Assembly (NCBI RefSeq): GCF_004331675.1
Contig: NZ_SJSN01000014.1
Location: forward strand, 62,001 to 126,000
Source of the DNA: Pedobacter frigidisoli
GTDB taxonomy: Bacteria; Bacteroidota; Bacteroidia; Sphingobacteriales; Sphingobacteriaceae
Length of the DNA: 64,000 nucleotides
Direction: 5' to 3'
Part shown: piece after piece, positions 16,912 through 23,972 of the stretch
Layout of the letters: each line of letters starts with the position of its first letter
Position numbering within the stretch: the first letter of the stretch is position 1
The notes under the pieces: generated by a model
The model's input: only the letters and a program-made list of their open reading frames with translations
Told to the model about the DNA's origin: nothing
Database searches by the model: none
Program-made: the position numbers and the translations under genes

Positions 16912-17029
16912 CCCCACCCCAACCCTCCCCAGTAGGGAGGGAGCTGGATAATACTTAAAAGGGATGTGCATTTTGCATATCCCTTTTTTATTCCCCTCTT
17001 TTAGAGGGGTGCCTGCAAGGCGGGGTGTT
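16912..17029. repeat. Family D repeat (GGGGTT/CCCC type) downstream of ahcY
   Basis: GCCCCACCCCAACCCTCCCC on the left is mirrored by the decayed GGGGTGCCTGCAAGGCGGGG on the right, with inner hairpins at AGTAGGGAGG and CCCCTCTTTTAGAGGGG. The element surrounds the ahcY terminator. The 303-base gap contains no gene. Confidence 0.65.
16957..16988 (+). terminator. Rho-independent-like terminator of ahcY
   Basis: AAAAGGGATGTGCA, a TTT loop and TGCATATCCC followed by a T run form a stem of about 13 pairs with one wobble. It lies 47 bases after the ahcY stop. Confidence 0.75.
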
Positions 17030-17212
17030 CATTTAAGGAATTAAATTTATTCTTTTTTTGAAAACGGGCAAGTAGTGGTTCTTTGGGAATTGCAGTCCTG
17101 CTATCCATTCCCATCTTTTTATGTAAAAACATAAAAAGGATTTCCATTTCTATCAGGTTTATTTTACAAAATACAGCAATTCTTTTGCACATGAAAACCT
17201 ACATTTGAAAAA

Positions 17213-17560
17213 ATGAAAACAATGAAAAACCTAATATTTGCCTTGTTCTTTACTGTGTTTGCAATAAATACTAATGCACAAACAACTCCTAAAAATGCTG
17301 CAGCTGCGAAAGTAATCACTAAACAGACTGTAGATATTGCCTGTGGTGAATGCCAATTTAAAATGAAAGGCAAAGACTGCGAGCTTGCCGTAAAAATTGA
17401 TGGTAAACCCTATTTTGTAGATGGGAAAGGAATTGATGATTTTGGCGATGCACATGGTAAACATGGATTTTGCAATGCCGTGAGTAAAGCAGAAGTAACT
17501 GGAGAAATTGTAAATAGTCGCTTCAAGGCGAGAGAAATAAAGTTATTGCCTACGAAGTGA
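17213..17560 (+). CDS. Small secreted Cys/His-rich protein (DUF6370-like)
   Basis: A 115-residue protein with signal peptide 1-22 (…INTNAQ). The mature part has six potential metal ligands in two groups: Cys44, Cys47 and Cys56, then His81, His84 and Cys87 in a DAHGKHGFC block. It recalls the uncharacterised DUF6370 family of Bacteroidota; this is from memory. A periplasmic metal-binding or disulfide-bonded role is plausible, not shown. An alternative ATG at 17222 would still leave the signal peptide intact. It stands alone, followed by a family B repeat. Confidence 0.75.
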   Translation: MKTMKNLIFALFFTVFAINTNAQTTPKNAAAAKVITKQTVDIACGECQFKMKGKDCELAVKIDGKPYFVDGKGIDDFGDAHGKHGFCNAVSKAEVTGEIVNSRFKAREIKLLPTK

Positions 17561-17563
17561 TAC

Positions 17564-17723
17564 TTAACCGCAAAGGAAGCAAAGTTTATCGCAAAAAAAC
17601 GCAAAGCTAATTTTATAGGCATTTCGTAATTATGTACTTAGCCTATATTTTCTAAAATGGCTCAAGTTTTGGCGACTAACTTAATTTTTCTTTGCGTCCT
17701 TTCTCAGCGTTCTTTGCGGTAAA
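17564..17723. repeat. Family B repeat (TTAACCGCAAAGG … TTCTTTGCGGTAA)
   Basis: The left arm begins TTAACCGCAAAGGAAGCAAAG and the right arm ends TTCTTTGCGGTAAAA. Inner words (AAAACGCAAAG and CTTTGCGTCC) are also inverted. The element sits exactly between the converging ends of two genes. Confidence 0.75.
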
Positions 17724-17726
17724 ACC

Positions 17727-18706
17727 TCATTCATACCCCTTTTCTAACCCTTGCCTTAAATCGAACAGCAACCACTGTTTATTCGTTACCTCTGCTTCTT
17801 TCGATTTTAATAACTGGATAAAATCCCTAACACCAATTTCTTCATTTCCATTTCCGTGGATGAGCACAATACTACCAGCATTTGGCTGCTGACCTTTGGC
17901 CAACCATGCATCACTTCCGATGGGGATTAAACCATATCCCTCAATTTTTTGAACTATGGTTTTATCAGAAACCAAACCAGGAAAACGGAAAAATACCGAT
18001 GGAGTTAAGCCATTTTTAAGCATAAGTTTCTCATTTTCCAAGACTTCAACATCTAAATTAGTTCCTGGTGCAAGTAAGAAATTTTCAGCTAATGGCAGAC
18101 TATTCACCTCGTGATTGTAAGTGTGATTCACCCAAGTAATATTTAACTCTTTTTTCTCTACCAAGTTTTTAAGCCAGTTCAAATCATCCTGATGTTTCAG
18201 CATCCACTTGCCTGATACCGAAATAGCCAATGGTGCAGGTTGTTCAATTTTTTTAACTCATCAAAAACCGATTGAAAAATTATCCTGTCTAAAGGCCTGT
18301 GTGATGGATAAAGATCGATAGTTAGCGTTATTCCTTTTTCGTTTGGAATGGAATGATCGATGCCTGCATTTTGCAGCTGAATATCTTTTGTAGCAGCGGC
18401 TTCTATAGACTTTACATAAGCTGTGTTCTTGAAAATAGCCAAGACATTTGAATATTCCAAGTTGCTAAGCGAATAATTGCTTGCCAAGTCTACTTTTGAA
18501 TCTAAACTTTCAGGATTAACTAGGAGTAGGTATTTCTGATTGTTATTTATAAAAGCTCTTACAGCAATAAGTTTTTCAGATGCTCTTGTAGCTAGTGAGA
18601 AAATAGCCTTGTAACGTTTTATCCCCTGGAAGCTTTGACCTGAAACTGTAAGGTTTGCAAGAAAAAAAACTGCAACGGTTAGAAGAAACGATTTAGATAA
18701 CCTCAT
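17727..18706 (-). pseudogene. Polysaccharide deacetylase-like gene split by a one-base frameshift
   Basis: Two minus-strand frames together give one protein. The first (18706 down to 18197) has a signal peptide (…LTVSG, to about 23) and runs to …TIDLYPSHRPLDR and FDELKK. The second (18230 to 17727) continues with APLAISVSGKWML, the HTYNH motif (NodB-type HxxxH), FRFPG and IVLIHGNG. The run of seven T at 18248-18254 (A on the coding strand) needs eight to keep frame; with the extra A the text reads LKKIEQPAPLAIS and the domain is continuous. So a one-base loss in a homopolymer breaks it: a sequencing error, a phase-variable site or a young pseudogene. Intact, it would remove acyl groups from a periplasmic or surface polysaccharide. 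Confidence 0.82.
18248..18254 (-). other. Homopolymer (7 T / 7 A) at the deacetylase frameshift
   Basis: Seven identical bases mark the exact point where the reading frame of the deacetylase must change. Eight would restore one open frame from 18706 to 17727. Confidence 0.8.
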
Positions 18707-18766
18707 AATTCCTTATTTAAAATCTTTCTAATTTAACTCAAAAATTTTATCTTTACCAATAACGCA

Positions 18767-18889
18767 ATGGACAAAGAAAAAGTAAAGTTATGGTTTAAGC
18801 GGATAGGGGTTGTTGGGTTTTTATTCTTCCTGATAAAAGGATTGATTTGGCTTGTTATTTTTTATTTTATTGGCAAGAACGTTACTTAA
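18767..18889 (+). CDS. Small single-span membrane protein (40 residues)
   Basis: The frame starts MDKEKVKLWFKRIG and continues into a hydrophobic helix of about 25 residues (VVGFLFFLIKGLIWLVIFYFIG), ending KNVT. A basic N-terminus before a single transmembrane helix is the usual pattern for a bacterial small membrane protein. A near-consensus -7 box, TATCTTTA, lies at 18749-18756. The stop overlaps the end of the convergent gtrA gene by 8 bases. Function unknown. That the frame is open, starts with ATG, has a promoter-like box and a clean topology suggests it is real. Confidence 0.6.
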   Translation: MDKEKVKLWFKRIGVVGFLFFLIKGLIWLVIFYFIGKNVT

Positions 18890-19262
18890 AGGTAAACAGC
18901 ATATTAGCCAAGAAATTCCAAACGAACACAATTACAATCGCAAAAAACTTCGCTACATAAAAATTCGTTCCATTTTTACGCTGGTGAAAAAGGTAAATAA
19001 TAAAAGTATTCAAGCCTAATCCAATTAAACTGACTACTAAGAATTTACTAAATTCTGTGCCCCAATGTGTATTGGTACTCTGAAAAGTCCAAACCCGATT
19101 AATCAGATAATTGTTGGTTACCGCTAATGTAAAACCAATTGCATTTGCAACATACTTGTTTACTTTTATCTTTTCCTTAAAAAGCCAGGTCGCTCCAAAA
19201 TCAATTGCCATTCCCAGCAAGCCAGTTAATCCAAATTTTAAAATGCGGAAGAATAAATCCAT
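18882..19262 (-). CDS. GtrA family membrane protein
   Basis: The 126-residue protein has four hydrophobic segments and the GtrA opening FLKFGLTGLLGMAIDFG-like (RILKFGLTGLLGMAID), plus the NNYLINRVWTF motif after helix 2. GtrA proteins are thought to flip lipid-linked sugars such as bactoprenol-phosphate glucose across the inner membrane. It begins one base after the stop of the GT39 gene at 19264-20904 and so is its operon partner: the transferase could use the lipid-linked sugar that this protein translocates. Confidence 0.88.
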   Translation of the reverse strand: MDLFFRILKFGLTGLLGMAIDFGATWLFKEKIKVNKYVANAIGFTLAVTNNYLINRVWTFQSTNTHWGTEFSKFLVVSLIGLGLNTFIIYLFHQRKNGTNFYVAKFFAIVIVFVWNFLANMLFTFK

Positions 19263-19263
19263 A

Positions 19264-20904
19264 TTAATTTATTTTAACCAGATAAAAATGTTCTAAAACT
19301 TGAGGGCGAGTTTTAGCGTTGATGAATTTTCCAGTCAATTTGGTGATGTGATAATATTCAAAGGACTTTAACACTTCAGCATGGTATTCGGTTTTTAATC
19401 TTTCGAGTTCTGATTCTGATGCATAAATCACTAATTCTTTTTCATCCCTAAATTTGTTTAGTTCCTCGTAGCTCCAAAAATATTTTGCTTCACCGCTAAC
19501 ATAAAAATCAAATGAATAGGCATCGCCATAATTTAATACCGATGCTTTGGCATTCGGATGATTTTCATTTAACCATTTGGCTGCAACCATACCCGATTCA
19601 TATTTCAATACTGATGGATAGAAAAATCCGGAAAGGAAAATCATCAGGCCTACGGATATAAATGCGCTTCTGGCAATTAATATTTGGGTTTTAATGCCTT
19701 TAAAAATTAAAATAGATGCAAGAAGCAGAATAACGGGTATACCAATTGAAAAATATTTACAATCGACCTGAAAAATAATGGCAATTGCTGCCAATAAGAT
19801 TACAATTAGAAAGGCCAGTACCATTTGGATATTGTAAAATATTCTCAAAATTTTCCCATCAAGCTTTTGCAAAAATACCGCGGTTATAATGGCAAATTGA
19901 GGCAAAATAATCAAGATATAGTGTGGAAGTTGAAATTTCGATAAAGAAAACAATAAAAACGTAATGACAGCGCTTGCCCAAATAATAATACTTTCTGCTG
20001 GTAATTTTAACCTATTATTCTTTTTAAAAAGATTAACTACTGCCGTATAAAATAAAATCGACCAAGGTAAAAAAGCCCAAAGCGTGGTGTGCAAAAAGAA
20101 CGATTTGTCGCCTTTGCCTTTTATAGGTCCGTTGTTAAAAAAGCGTCCGAACTGGCTATCCCAAAAGAAAAACTTGATTCCGGATGTTCCCTGTTTGCCA
20201 AAAAATAATTTTTCTGGATGTAAATCCCATTGGATGTATAAGGTGTACAGCTCAGGAATAATAAATGCTAAAATAAGTAAAATGGCAATCCACCATTTCG
20301 GCTTAAATAACTGCTTCCATTGCTTAGTTAGCAACCAATAAATAATAAATCCACCAAAAACGGGAATCAAAACAAAAATCCCTTTAATCATAATGGCACA
20401 AGCGGCAAAGAATGAACCTGCAATTAGGTGCCAAAATGAATTTGTATGTGCCTTGTAATAATGATAAATTGCTGCGAGCGTAAAGGTTGTAATGTATATC
20501 TCTGCCCGAACATCGAAAGTTGAAATGAGCACATGCAGCGAGCTTAAGAAAATGAGCACACTGATTAATCCTGTTTTTTCATTGTAAATAGCTTTAGCCA
20601 ACTTGTAAACATACCAGGCTCCCAGTAATCCGAATAAAAACGAAGCCAGCTTATATGCAAATGCGTTGATGCCGAAAACCTTAAAAAACGCTGCTGCCAG
20701 CCAAAAAGTTAAATGTGGTTTATCTAGCCAATCTGCACCACGAACGTACAGGTTTGTCCAATCATTTCGTAAAACCATGTTTTTGGCAATCGATGCATAA
20801 AGTGCAGAATCAGGTTCCATCACACCGCCAAAAAGTGCCAACGAACTTACAACAACAATTATTGCAATTAAGATTTTATATACGGAAGTATCCTTTAAGT
20901 TCAT
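19264..20904 (-). CDS. ArnT/PMT-like membrane glycosyltransferase (GT39-type)
   Basis: The 546 residues have about twelve hydrophobic segments and a soluble C-terminal part (about 430-546). The first loop holds the acidic motif MEPDSALYASIAKNMV, used by GT-C enzymes to bind the lipid-phosphate donor. ArnT and related enzymes move a sugar from a polyprenyl phosphate to an acceptor (lipid A, protein or glycan) on the periplasmic side. The acceptor is unknown here. GtrA follows immediately, forming a flippase-transferase pair. The gene is divergent from pdxJ. Confidence 0.88.
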   Translation of the reverse strand: MNLKDTSVYKILIAIIVVVSSLALFGGVMEPDSALYASIAKNMVLRNDWTNLYVRGADWLDKPHLTFWLAAAFFKVFGINAFAYKLASFLFGLLGAWYVYKLAKAIYNEKTGLISVLIFLSSLHVLISTFDVRAEIYITTFTLAAIYHYYKAHTNSFWHLIAGSFFAACAIMIKGIFVLIPVFGGFIIYWLLTKQWKQLFKPKWWIAILLILAFIIPELYTLYIQWDLHPEKLFFGKQGTSGIKFFFWDSQFGRFFNNGPIKGKGDKSFFLHTTLWAFLPWSILFYTAVVNLFKKNNRLKLPAESIIIWASAVITFLLFSLSKFQLPHYILIILPQFAIITAVFLQKLDGKILRIFYNIQMVLAFLIVILLAAIAIIFQVDCKYFSIGIPVILLLASILIFKGIKTQILIARSAFISVGLMIFLSGFFYPSVLKYESGMVAAKWLNENHPNAKASVLNYGDAYSFDFYVSGEAKYFWSYEELNKFRDEKELVIYASESELERLKTEYHAEVLKSFEYYHITKLTGKFINAKTRPQVLEHFYLVKIN

Positions 20905-20975
20905 TTACAGGAAGCAAATATGAGTAAAAAAAAGTCAAATTTATTTAAGGTTTCTGATTAACAGGAGCAAAGCCT

Positions 20976-20983
20976 TATCTTTG
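20976..20983 (+). promoter_or_regulatory. pdxJ -7 box (TATCTTTG)
   Basis: TATCTTTG is a perfect TAnnTTTG box and ends 4 bases before the pdxJ ATG, which implies a very short or absent 5' leader. Confidence 0.7.
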
Positions 20984-20987
20984 CTGT

Positions 20988-21704
20988 ATGACAAAGTTAT
21001 CGGTTAATATCAATAAAATTGCTACGCTTCGTAACAGTCGCGGCGGTAATAATCCTGATTTGGTTAAGGTTGCCTTAGATTGTGAGCGTTTCGGTACACA
21101 GGGAATTACGGTACATCCCCGCCCTGATGAACGCCACATTCGCTATCAAGATGTTTACGATTTAAAAGCTGCAATTGCTACGGAATTTAACATTGAAGGT
21201 AATTGCAGGGAAGATAAATTTGTCGATTTAGTTTTGGCGAACAAGCCTGCCCAAGTTACTTTAGTGCCAGATGCTGAAGGTCAGATTACATCAAACCATG
21301 GTTGGGATACCATTAAGCATAAGGATTATTTAAAAGAAATGGTTTCTGTCTTTCAAAAGGAAGGCATTCGTGTTTCCATTTTTGTTGACCCTGTAGTTGA
21401 AATGGTAGAAGGTGCTGCTGAAACAGGTACGGATAGAATTGAGTTGTATACCGAAGCTTATGCGCACAATTATTACGGGGATAGAGAAAAAGCAATCGTT
21501 AATTATATTGCAGCAGCTCATCATGCTAATCATTTAAAGCTGGGTATTAACGCCGGTCATGATTTAGACCTGCACAACCTGCATTATTTTGCTCAAAGCA
21601 TCCCCGGTTTATTGGAAGTTTCTATTGGTCATGCGCTAATTAGCGATGCGCTTTATTTGGGATTAGAGACTACTGTTCATAAATATTTACAACAACTTGC
21701 TTAG
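20988..21704 (+). CDS. pdxJ: Pyridoxine 5'-phosphate synthase
   Basis: PdxJ condenses 3-amino-2-oxopropyl phosphate with 1-deoxyxylulose 5-phosphate to make pyridoxine 5'-phosphate, the last ring-forming step of the DXP-dependent vitamin B6 pathway. The 238-residue TIM barrel is full length. It has the N-terminal LSVNINKIATLRNSRGGNNPD, HPRPDERHI at 40-49, the catalytic Glu in ITVHPRPDE/NIEGN region, LVPD for phosphate contact and the C-terminal ISIGHALISDAL-like block (VSIGHALISDALY). It is monocistronic and follows a -7 box at once. Confidence 0.96.
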   Translation: MTKLSVNINKIATLRNSRGGNNPDLVKVALDCERFGTQGITVHPRPDERHIRYQDVYDLKAAIATEFNIEGNCREDKFVDLVLANKPAQVTLVPDAEGQITSNHGWDTIKHKDYLKEMVSVFQKEGIRVSIFVDPVVEMVEGAAETGTDRIELYTEAYAHNYYGDREKAIVNYIAAAHHANHLKLGINAGHDLDLHNLHYFAQSIPGLLEVSIGHALISDALYLGLETTVHKYLQQLA

Positions 21705-21706
21705 TT

Positions 21707-21818
21707 TTAACCGCAAAGACTGCAAAGAAATTTGGCGCAAAGAAACGCAAAGTTAGGTGCTTAGTTTAAATTCAGCTTTGCGTGTCTTTGCGTTTTACTT
21801 AGTGTTCTTTGCGGTTAA
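21707..21818. repeat. Family B repeat, upstream copy flanking the DMT gene
   Basis: TTAACCGCAAAGACTGCAAA at the left is the inverse of TTCTTTGCGGTTAA at the right (21805-21818). Inner GCGCAAAGAAACGCAAAG and CTTTGCGTGTCTTTGCG also pair. A long hairpin fills the pdxJ-DMT gap. A sister copy begins 3 bases after the DMT stop. Confidence 0.85.
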
Positions 21819-21829
21819 CCCTTAACTAT

Positions 21830-22720
21830 ATGCTTAAAGGAATTCTCCTTGTTTTTTTCGGTGCCTGCAGTTTCGGCATCCTTTCCACTTTTGTAAAACT
21901 TGCCTATCATGATGGTTACACTTTAGGTGATGTTACCGGTGCACAAGCATTTTTTGGGGCTGTGATTTTATGGGTTTTGTTTTTCTTTCAGAGCAGAACC
22001 TCAGCTTACAAAGCCAAAGAAATTAAGTTGATTACACCATGGTGGAAGATGATTCTTGCGGGAACTTGTACAGGTTTGGTTTCCGTATTTTACTATCAAT
22101 GCGTTAAATTGGTTCCAAACTCGGTTGCGATTATATTGTTAATGCAATTTATTTGGATGAGTATTTTACTGGAATTAATCATCTATAAAAGGAAACCGAC
22201 AGGTCTGCAGTTTTTGGCCATTCTTTTGGTTTTAGGCGGAACAGTTTTGGCCAGCGGAATGATTGAAACGAGCATCTCTAGCATAAATGTAAAAGGTATT
22301 GGCTTTGGCCTACTGGCTGCAATTTCTTACGCAGGCTTTTTAATGTTGAGTGGTAGAATTGGAAATGAATACCCGGCATTAAAGAAAAGTGCGCTCATGA
22401 TTACTGGTGCTTGTATTTTAATCTTCCTAATTTTTCCGCCAACATTTCTATTTAATGGTGCACTAAATGGAAGTTTGTTAAAATGGGGCTTAATTATTTC
22501 CGTTTTCGGGACGGTAATTCCACCATTGTTTTATGCGGAAGGTGTGCCACAAATTGGGACGGCTTTAAGCTCGATCTTGAGTGCAGCCGAACTACCGGTA
22601 GCCGTAATGATGGCAGGCTTTGTGTTGCAAGAGCAGGTGTCTTTTTTGCGTTGGGTGGGTGTTTGCGTAATTTTATCGGCAATGGTTATGCCAAATCTGA
22701 AGTATTTGAAGAGACGTTGA
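21830..22720 (+). CDS. EamA-type drug/metabolite transporter (DMT)
   Basis: The 296-residue inner-membrane protein has ten hydrophobic segments in two EamA repeats (about 5-140 and 150-290). It belongs to the DMT superfamily of metabolite exporters; the substrate is not visible. An in-frame TTG at 21809 lies within the repeat, so I use the ATG at 21830, where the first helix begins (MLKGILLVFFGACSFGILS). The gene is bracketed by two family B repeats, which may bound its transcript. Confidence 0.87.
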   Translation: MLKGILLVFFGACSFGILSTFVKLAYHDGYTLGDVTGAQAFFGAVILWVLFFFQSRTSAYKAKEIKLITPWWKMILAGTCTGLVSVFYYQCVKLVPNSVAIILLMQFIWMSILLELIIYKRKPTGLQFLAILLVLGGTVLASGMIETSISSINVKGIGFGLLAAISYAGFLMLSGRIGNEYPALKKSALMITGACILIFLIFPPTFLFNGALNGSLLKWGLIISVFGTVIPPLFYAEGVPQIGTALSSILSAAELPVAVMMAGFVLQEQVSFLRWVGVCVILSAMVMPNLKYLKRR

Positions 22721-22723
22721 TGT

Positions 22724-22828
22724 TTAACCGCAAAGAAAGCAGAGTTGAATGCGCAAAGATCACAAAGCTGGGTGCTCAAATTTTTTACTTCTCTTCCTTT
22801 GCGAAAAACTTTGTGTTCTTTGCGGTTA
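22724..22828. repeat. Family B repeat, downstream copy flanking the DMT gene
   Basis: TTAACCGCAAAGAAAGCAGA at the left is answered by TTGTGTTCTTTGCGGTTAGA at the right. The arms are diverged from the 21707-21818 copy but the order of words is the same. Confidence 0.8.
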
Positions 22829-22869
22829 GAATAAAAAATTAAATACCTTTAAAAAGCAAAATCATAAAC

Positions 22870-23433
22870 ATGAAAAAACTTACCATTTATATTTTATCAT
22901 TCATCATTATTGGCTTCGCCGGATGTAAAACCAAAACCACCATTAATCAGGATGAGGCTGGTGAAGTAATTACTGATTATTTAAAAGCTAATCCTGAATA
23001 TAAAACTGCTCGTTTTAACTTCGGAGAGATAAAGTTTAATAGCACAAACGATATGTTTGAGCTTGGAAAATATAAATCTTTAGCAAGCAAAGGATTGATA
23101 ACACTAAGTTTAAAAGAGGCTAAGAAGAAATTTCTTTCAAAGGATAGCAGTTTTGTTTATCAAATCACATTAACGGATAAAGCGAGTCCCTTGGTTTTAA
23201 AACAAGATGGCAATAAGGCGACGGTAAAAGTTGTTACTTATGTTTTAGCCGATGAAAAACCCGTAGATTTTGCTCAGGTTAATTCTAGCACTGCAAAGGT
23301 GACGGTTTCGCTTAAAATGGTAACTACCGATTTTGAGCCTTTCGATAAAGATGCAAGCAAGAATAGCAACTTCATCACTAAAACTTACAAGTTAAAGTTG
23401 AGCAAGGATGAAGGCTGGAAAGTGCAGAAGTAA
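22870..23433 (+). CDS. Hypothetical lipoprotein
   Basis: A 187-residue protein with a lipoprotein signal: hydrophobic 4-15 and the lipobox FAGC with Cys19, followed by Lys. The mature part is hydrophilic, with an alternating beta pattern (for example GNKATVKVVTYVLADEKPVDF) and conserved-looking FEPFDKDASKN. Not a recognised family. It should be anchored to the inner or outer membrane facing the periplasm. Transcribed after the DMT gene but separated by a hairpin repeat, so probably independent. Confidence 0.75.
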   Translation: MKKLTIYILSFIIIGFAGCKTKTTINQDEAGEVITDYLKANPEYKTARFNFGEIKFNSTNDMFELGKYKSLASKGLITLSLKEAKKKFLSKDSSFVYQITLTDKASPLVLKQDGNKATVKVVTYVLADEKPVDFAQVNSSTAKVTVSLKMVTTDFEPFDKDASKNSNFITKTYKLKLSKDEGWKVQK

Positions 23434-23543
23434 TATAAAACTTAGATTGCCCTTGGCTAATGCCGAATGGCATGAAAAGCTAAAGCCAATATGGTTTATG
23501 CTGCAGTGTTAACTCTTAAACAGTAAAGCTAAACTTTATTTTG

Positions 23544-23812
23544 CAAATTCATTTTCGTCTGCTTTAGCAGACGGAACGTTGAGCAGGTGCAACGGGCTCT
23601 AGCCAAAATTGGCGCTTTGCAAACTGTGTTTTTTGCAGTTTCCTGATTTTCTAAACCCGACCGCCGCGAAAATACTTTTGTTGCTTTAAAAAGTTACTAA
23701 CTCTTCTGAGCTAATCGTAATTAGAGTTAGTAACTTTTGCAATAAAAGATTGTAGCAAACGGCGGGAACAAACTTTAATTTCTGTACAGTCGTTGCTTTC
23801 CAAATAAATAGA
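23544..23812. repeat. Long family E repeat in the 23434-23972 gap
   Basis: The 539-base gap has no gene. It contains the family E words CGTCTGCTTTAGCAGACGG (a perfect small hairpin, 23559-23577), AAACCCGACCGCCG, a second hairpin GTTACTAACTC…GAGTTAGTAAC (23693-23742), AAAAGATTGTAGCAAACGGCGGGAAC in pieces, and GTTGCTTTCCAAAT at the end. It is the largest member of the family here. Confidence 0.65.
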
Positions 23813-23941
23813 ATTCAAACAAGAATAAACAAACGTTTGTCCTGAAAACACAGCTTAAAATCTACTTTTATACTCGCTTTTAAACGTAAATAAGACACCT
23901 TTTTTACATAGGTAAATAGCAAAAAACAATTCCGAAATTCT

Positions 23942-23949
23942 TACCTTTG
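23942..23949 (+). promoter_or_regulatory. gcvP -7 box (TACCTTTG)
   Basis: TACCTTTG fits TAnnTTTG and lies 23 bases before the gcvP ATG. No glycine riboswitch-like structure was found upstream. Confidence 0.65.
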
Positions 23950-23972
23950 CGCCATCTTATTATTCATATAGC

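Noticed and set aside
22483..22842. Open frame of 119 codons overlapping the DMT gene and the following repeat
   Set aside because: It is in another frame of a convincing transporter and ends in repeat DNA; composition is not protein-like.
23434..23972. Possible glycine riboswitch upstream of gcvP
   Set aside because: Structured DNA is present but it belongs to family E, whose copies also lie next to unrelated genes.
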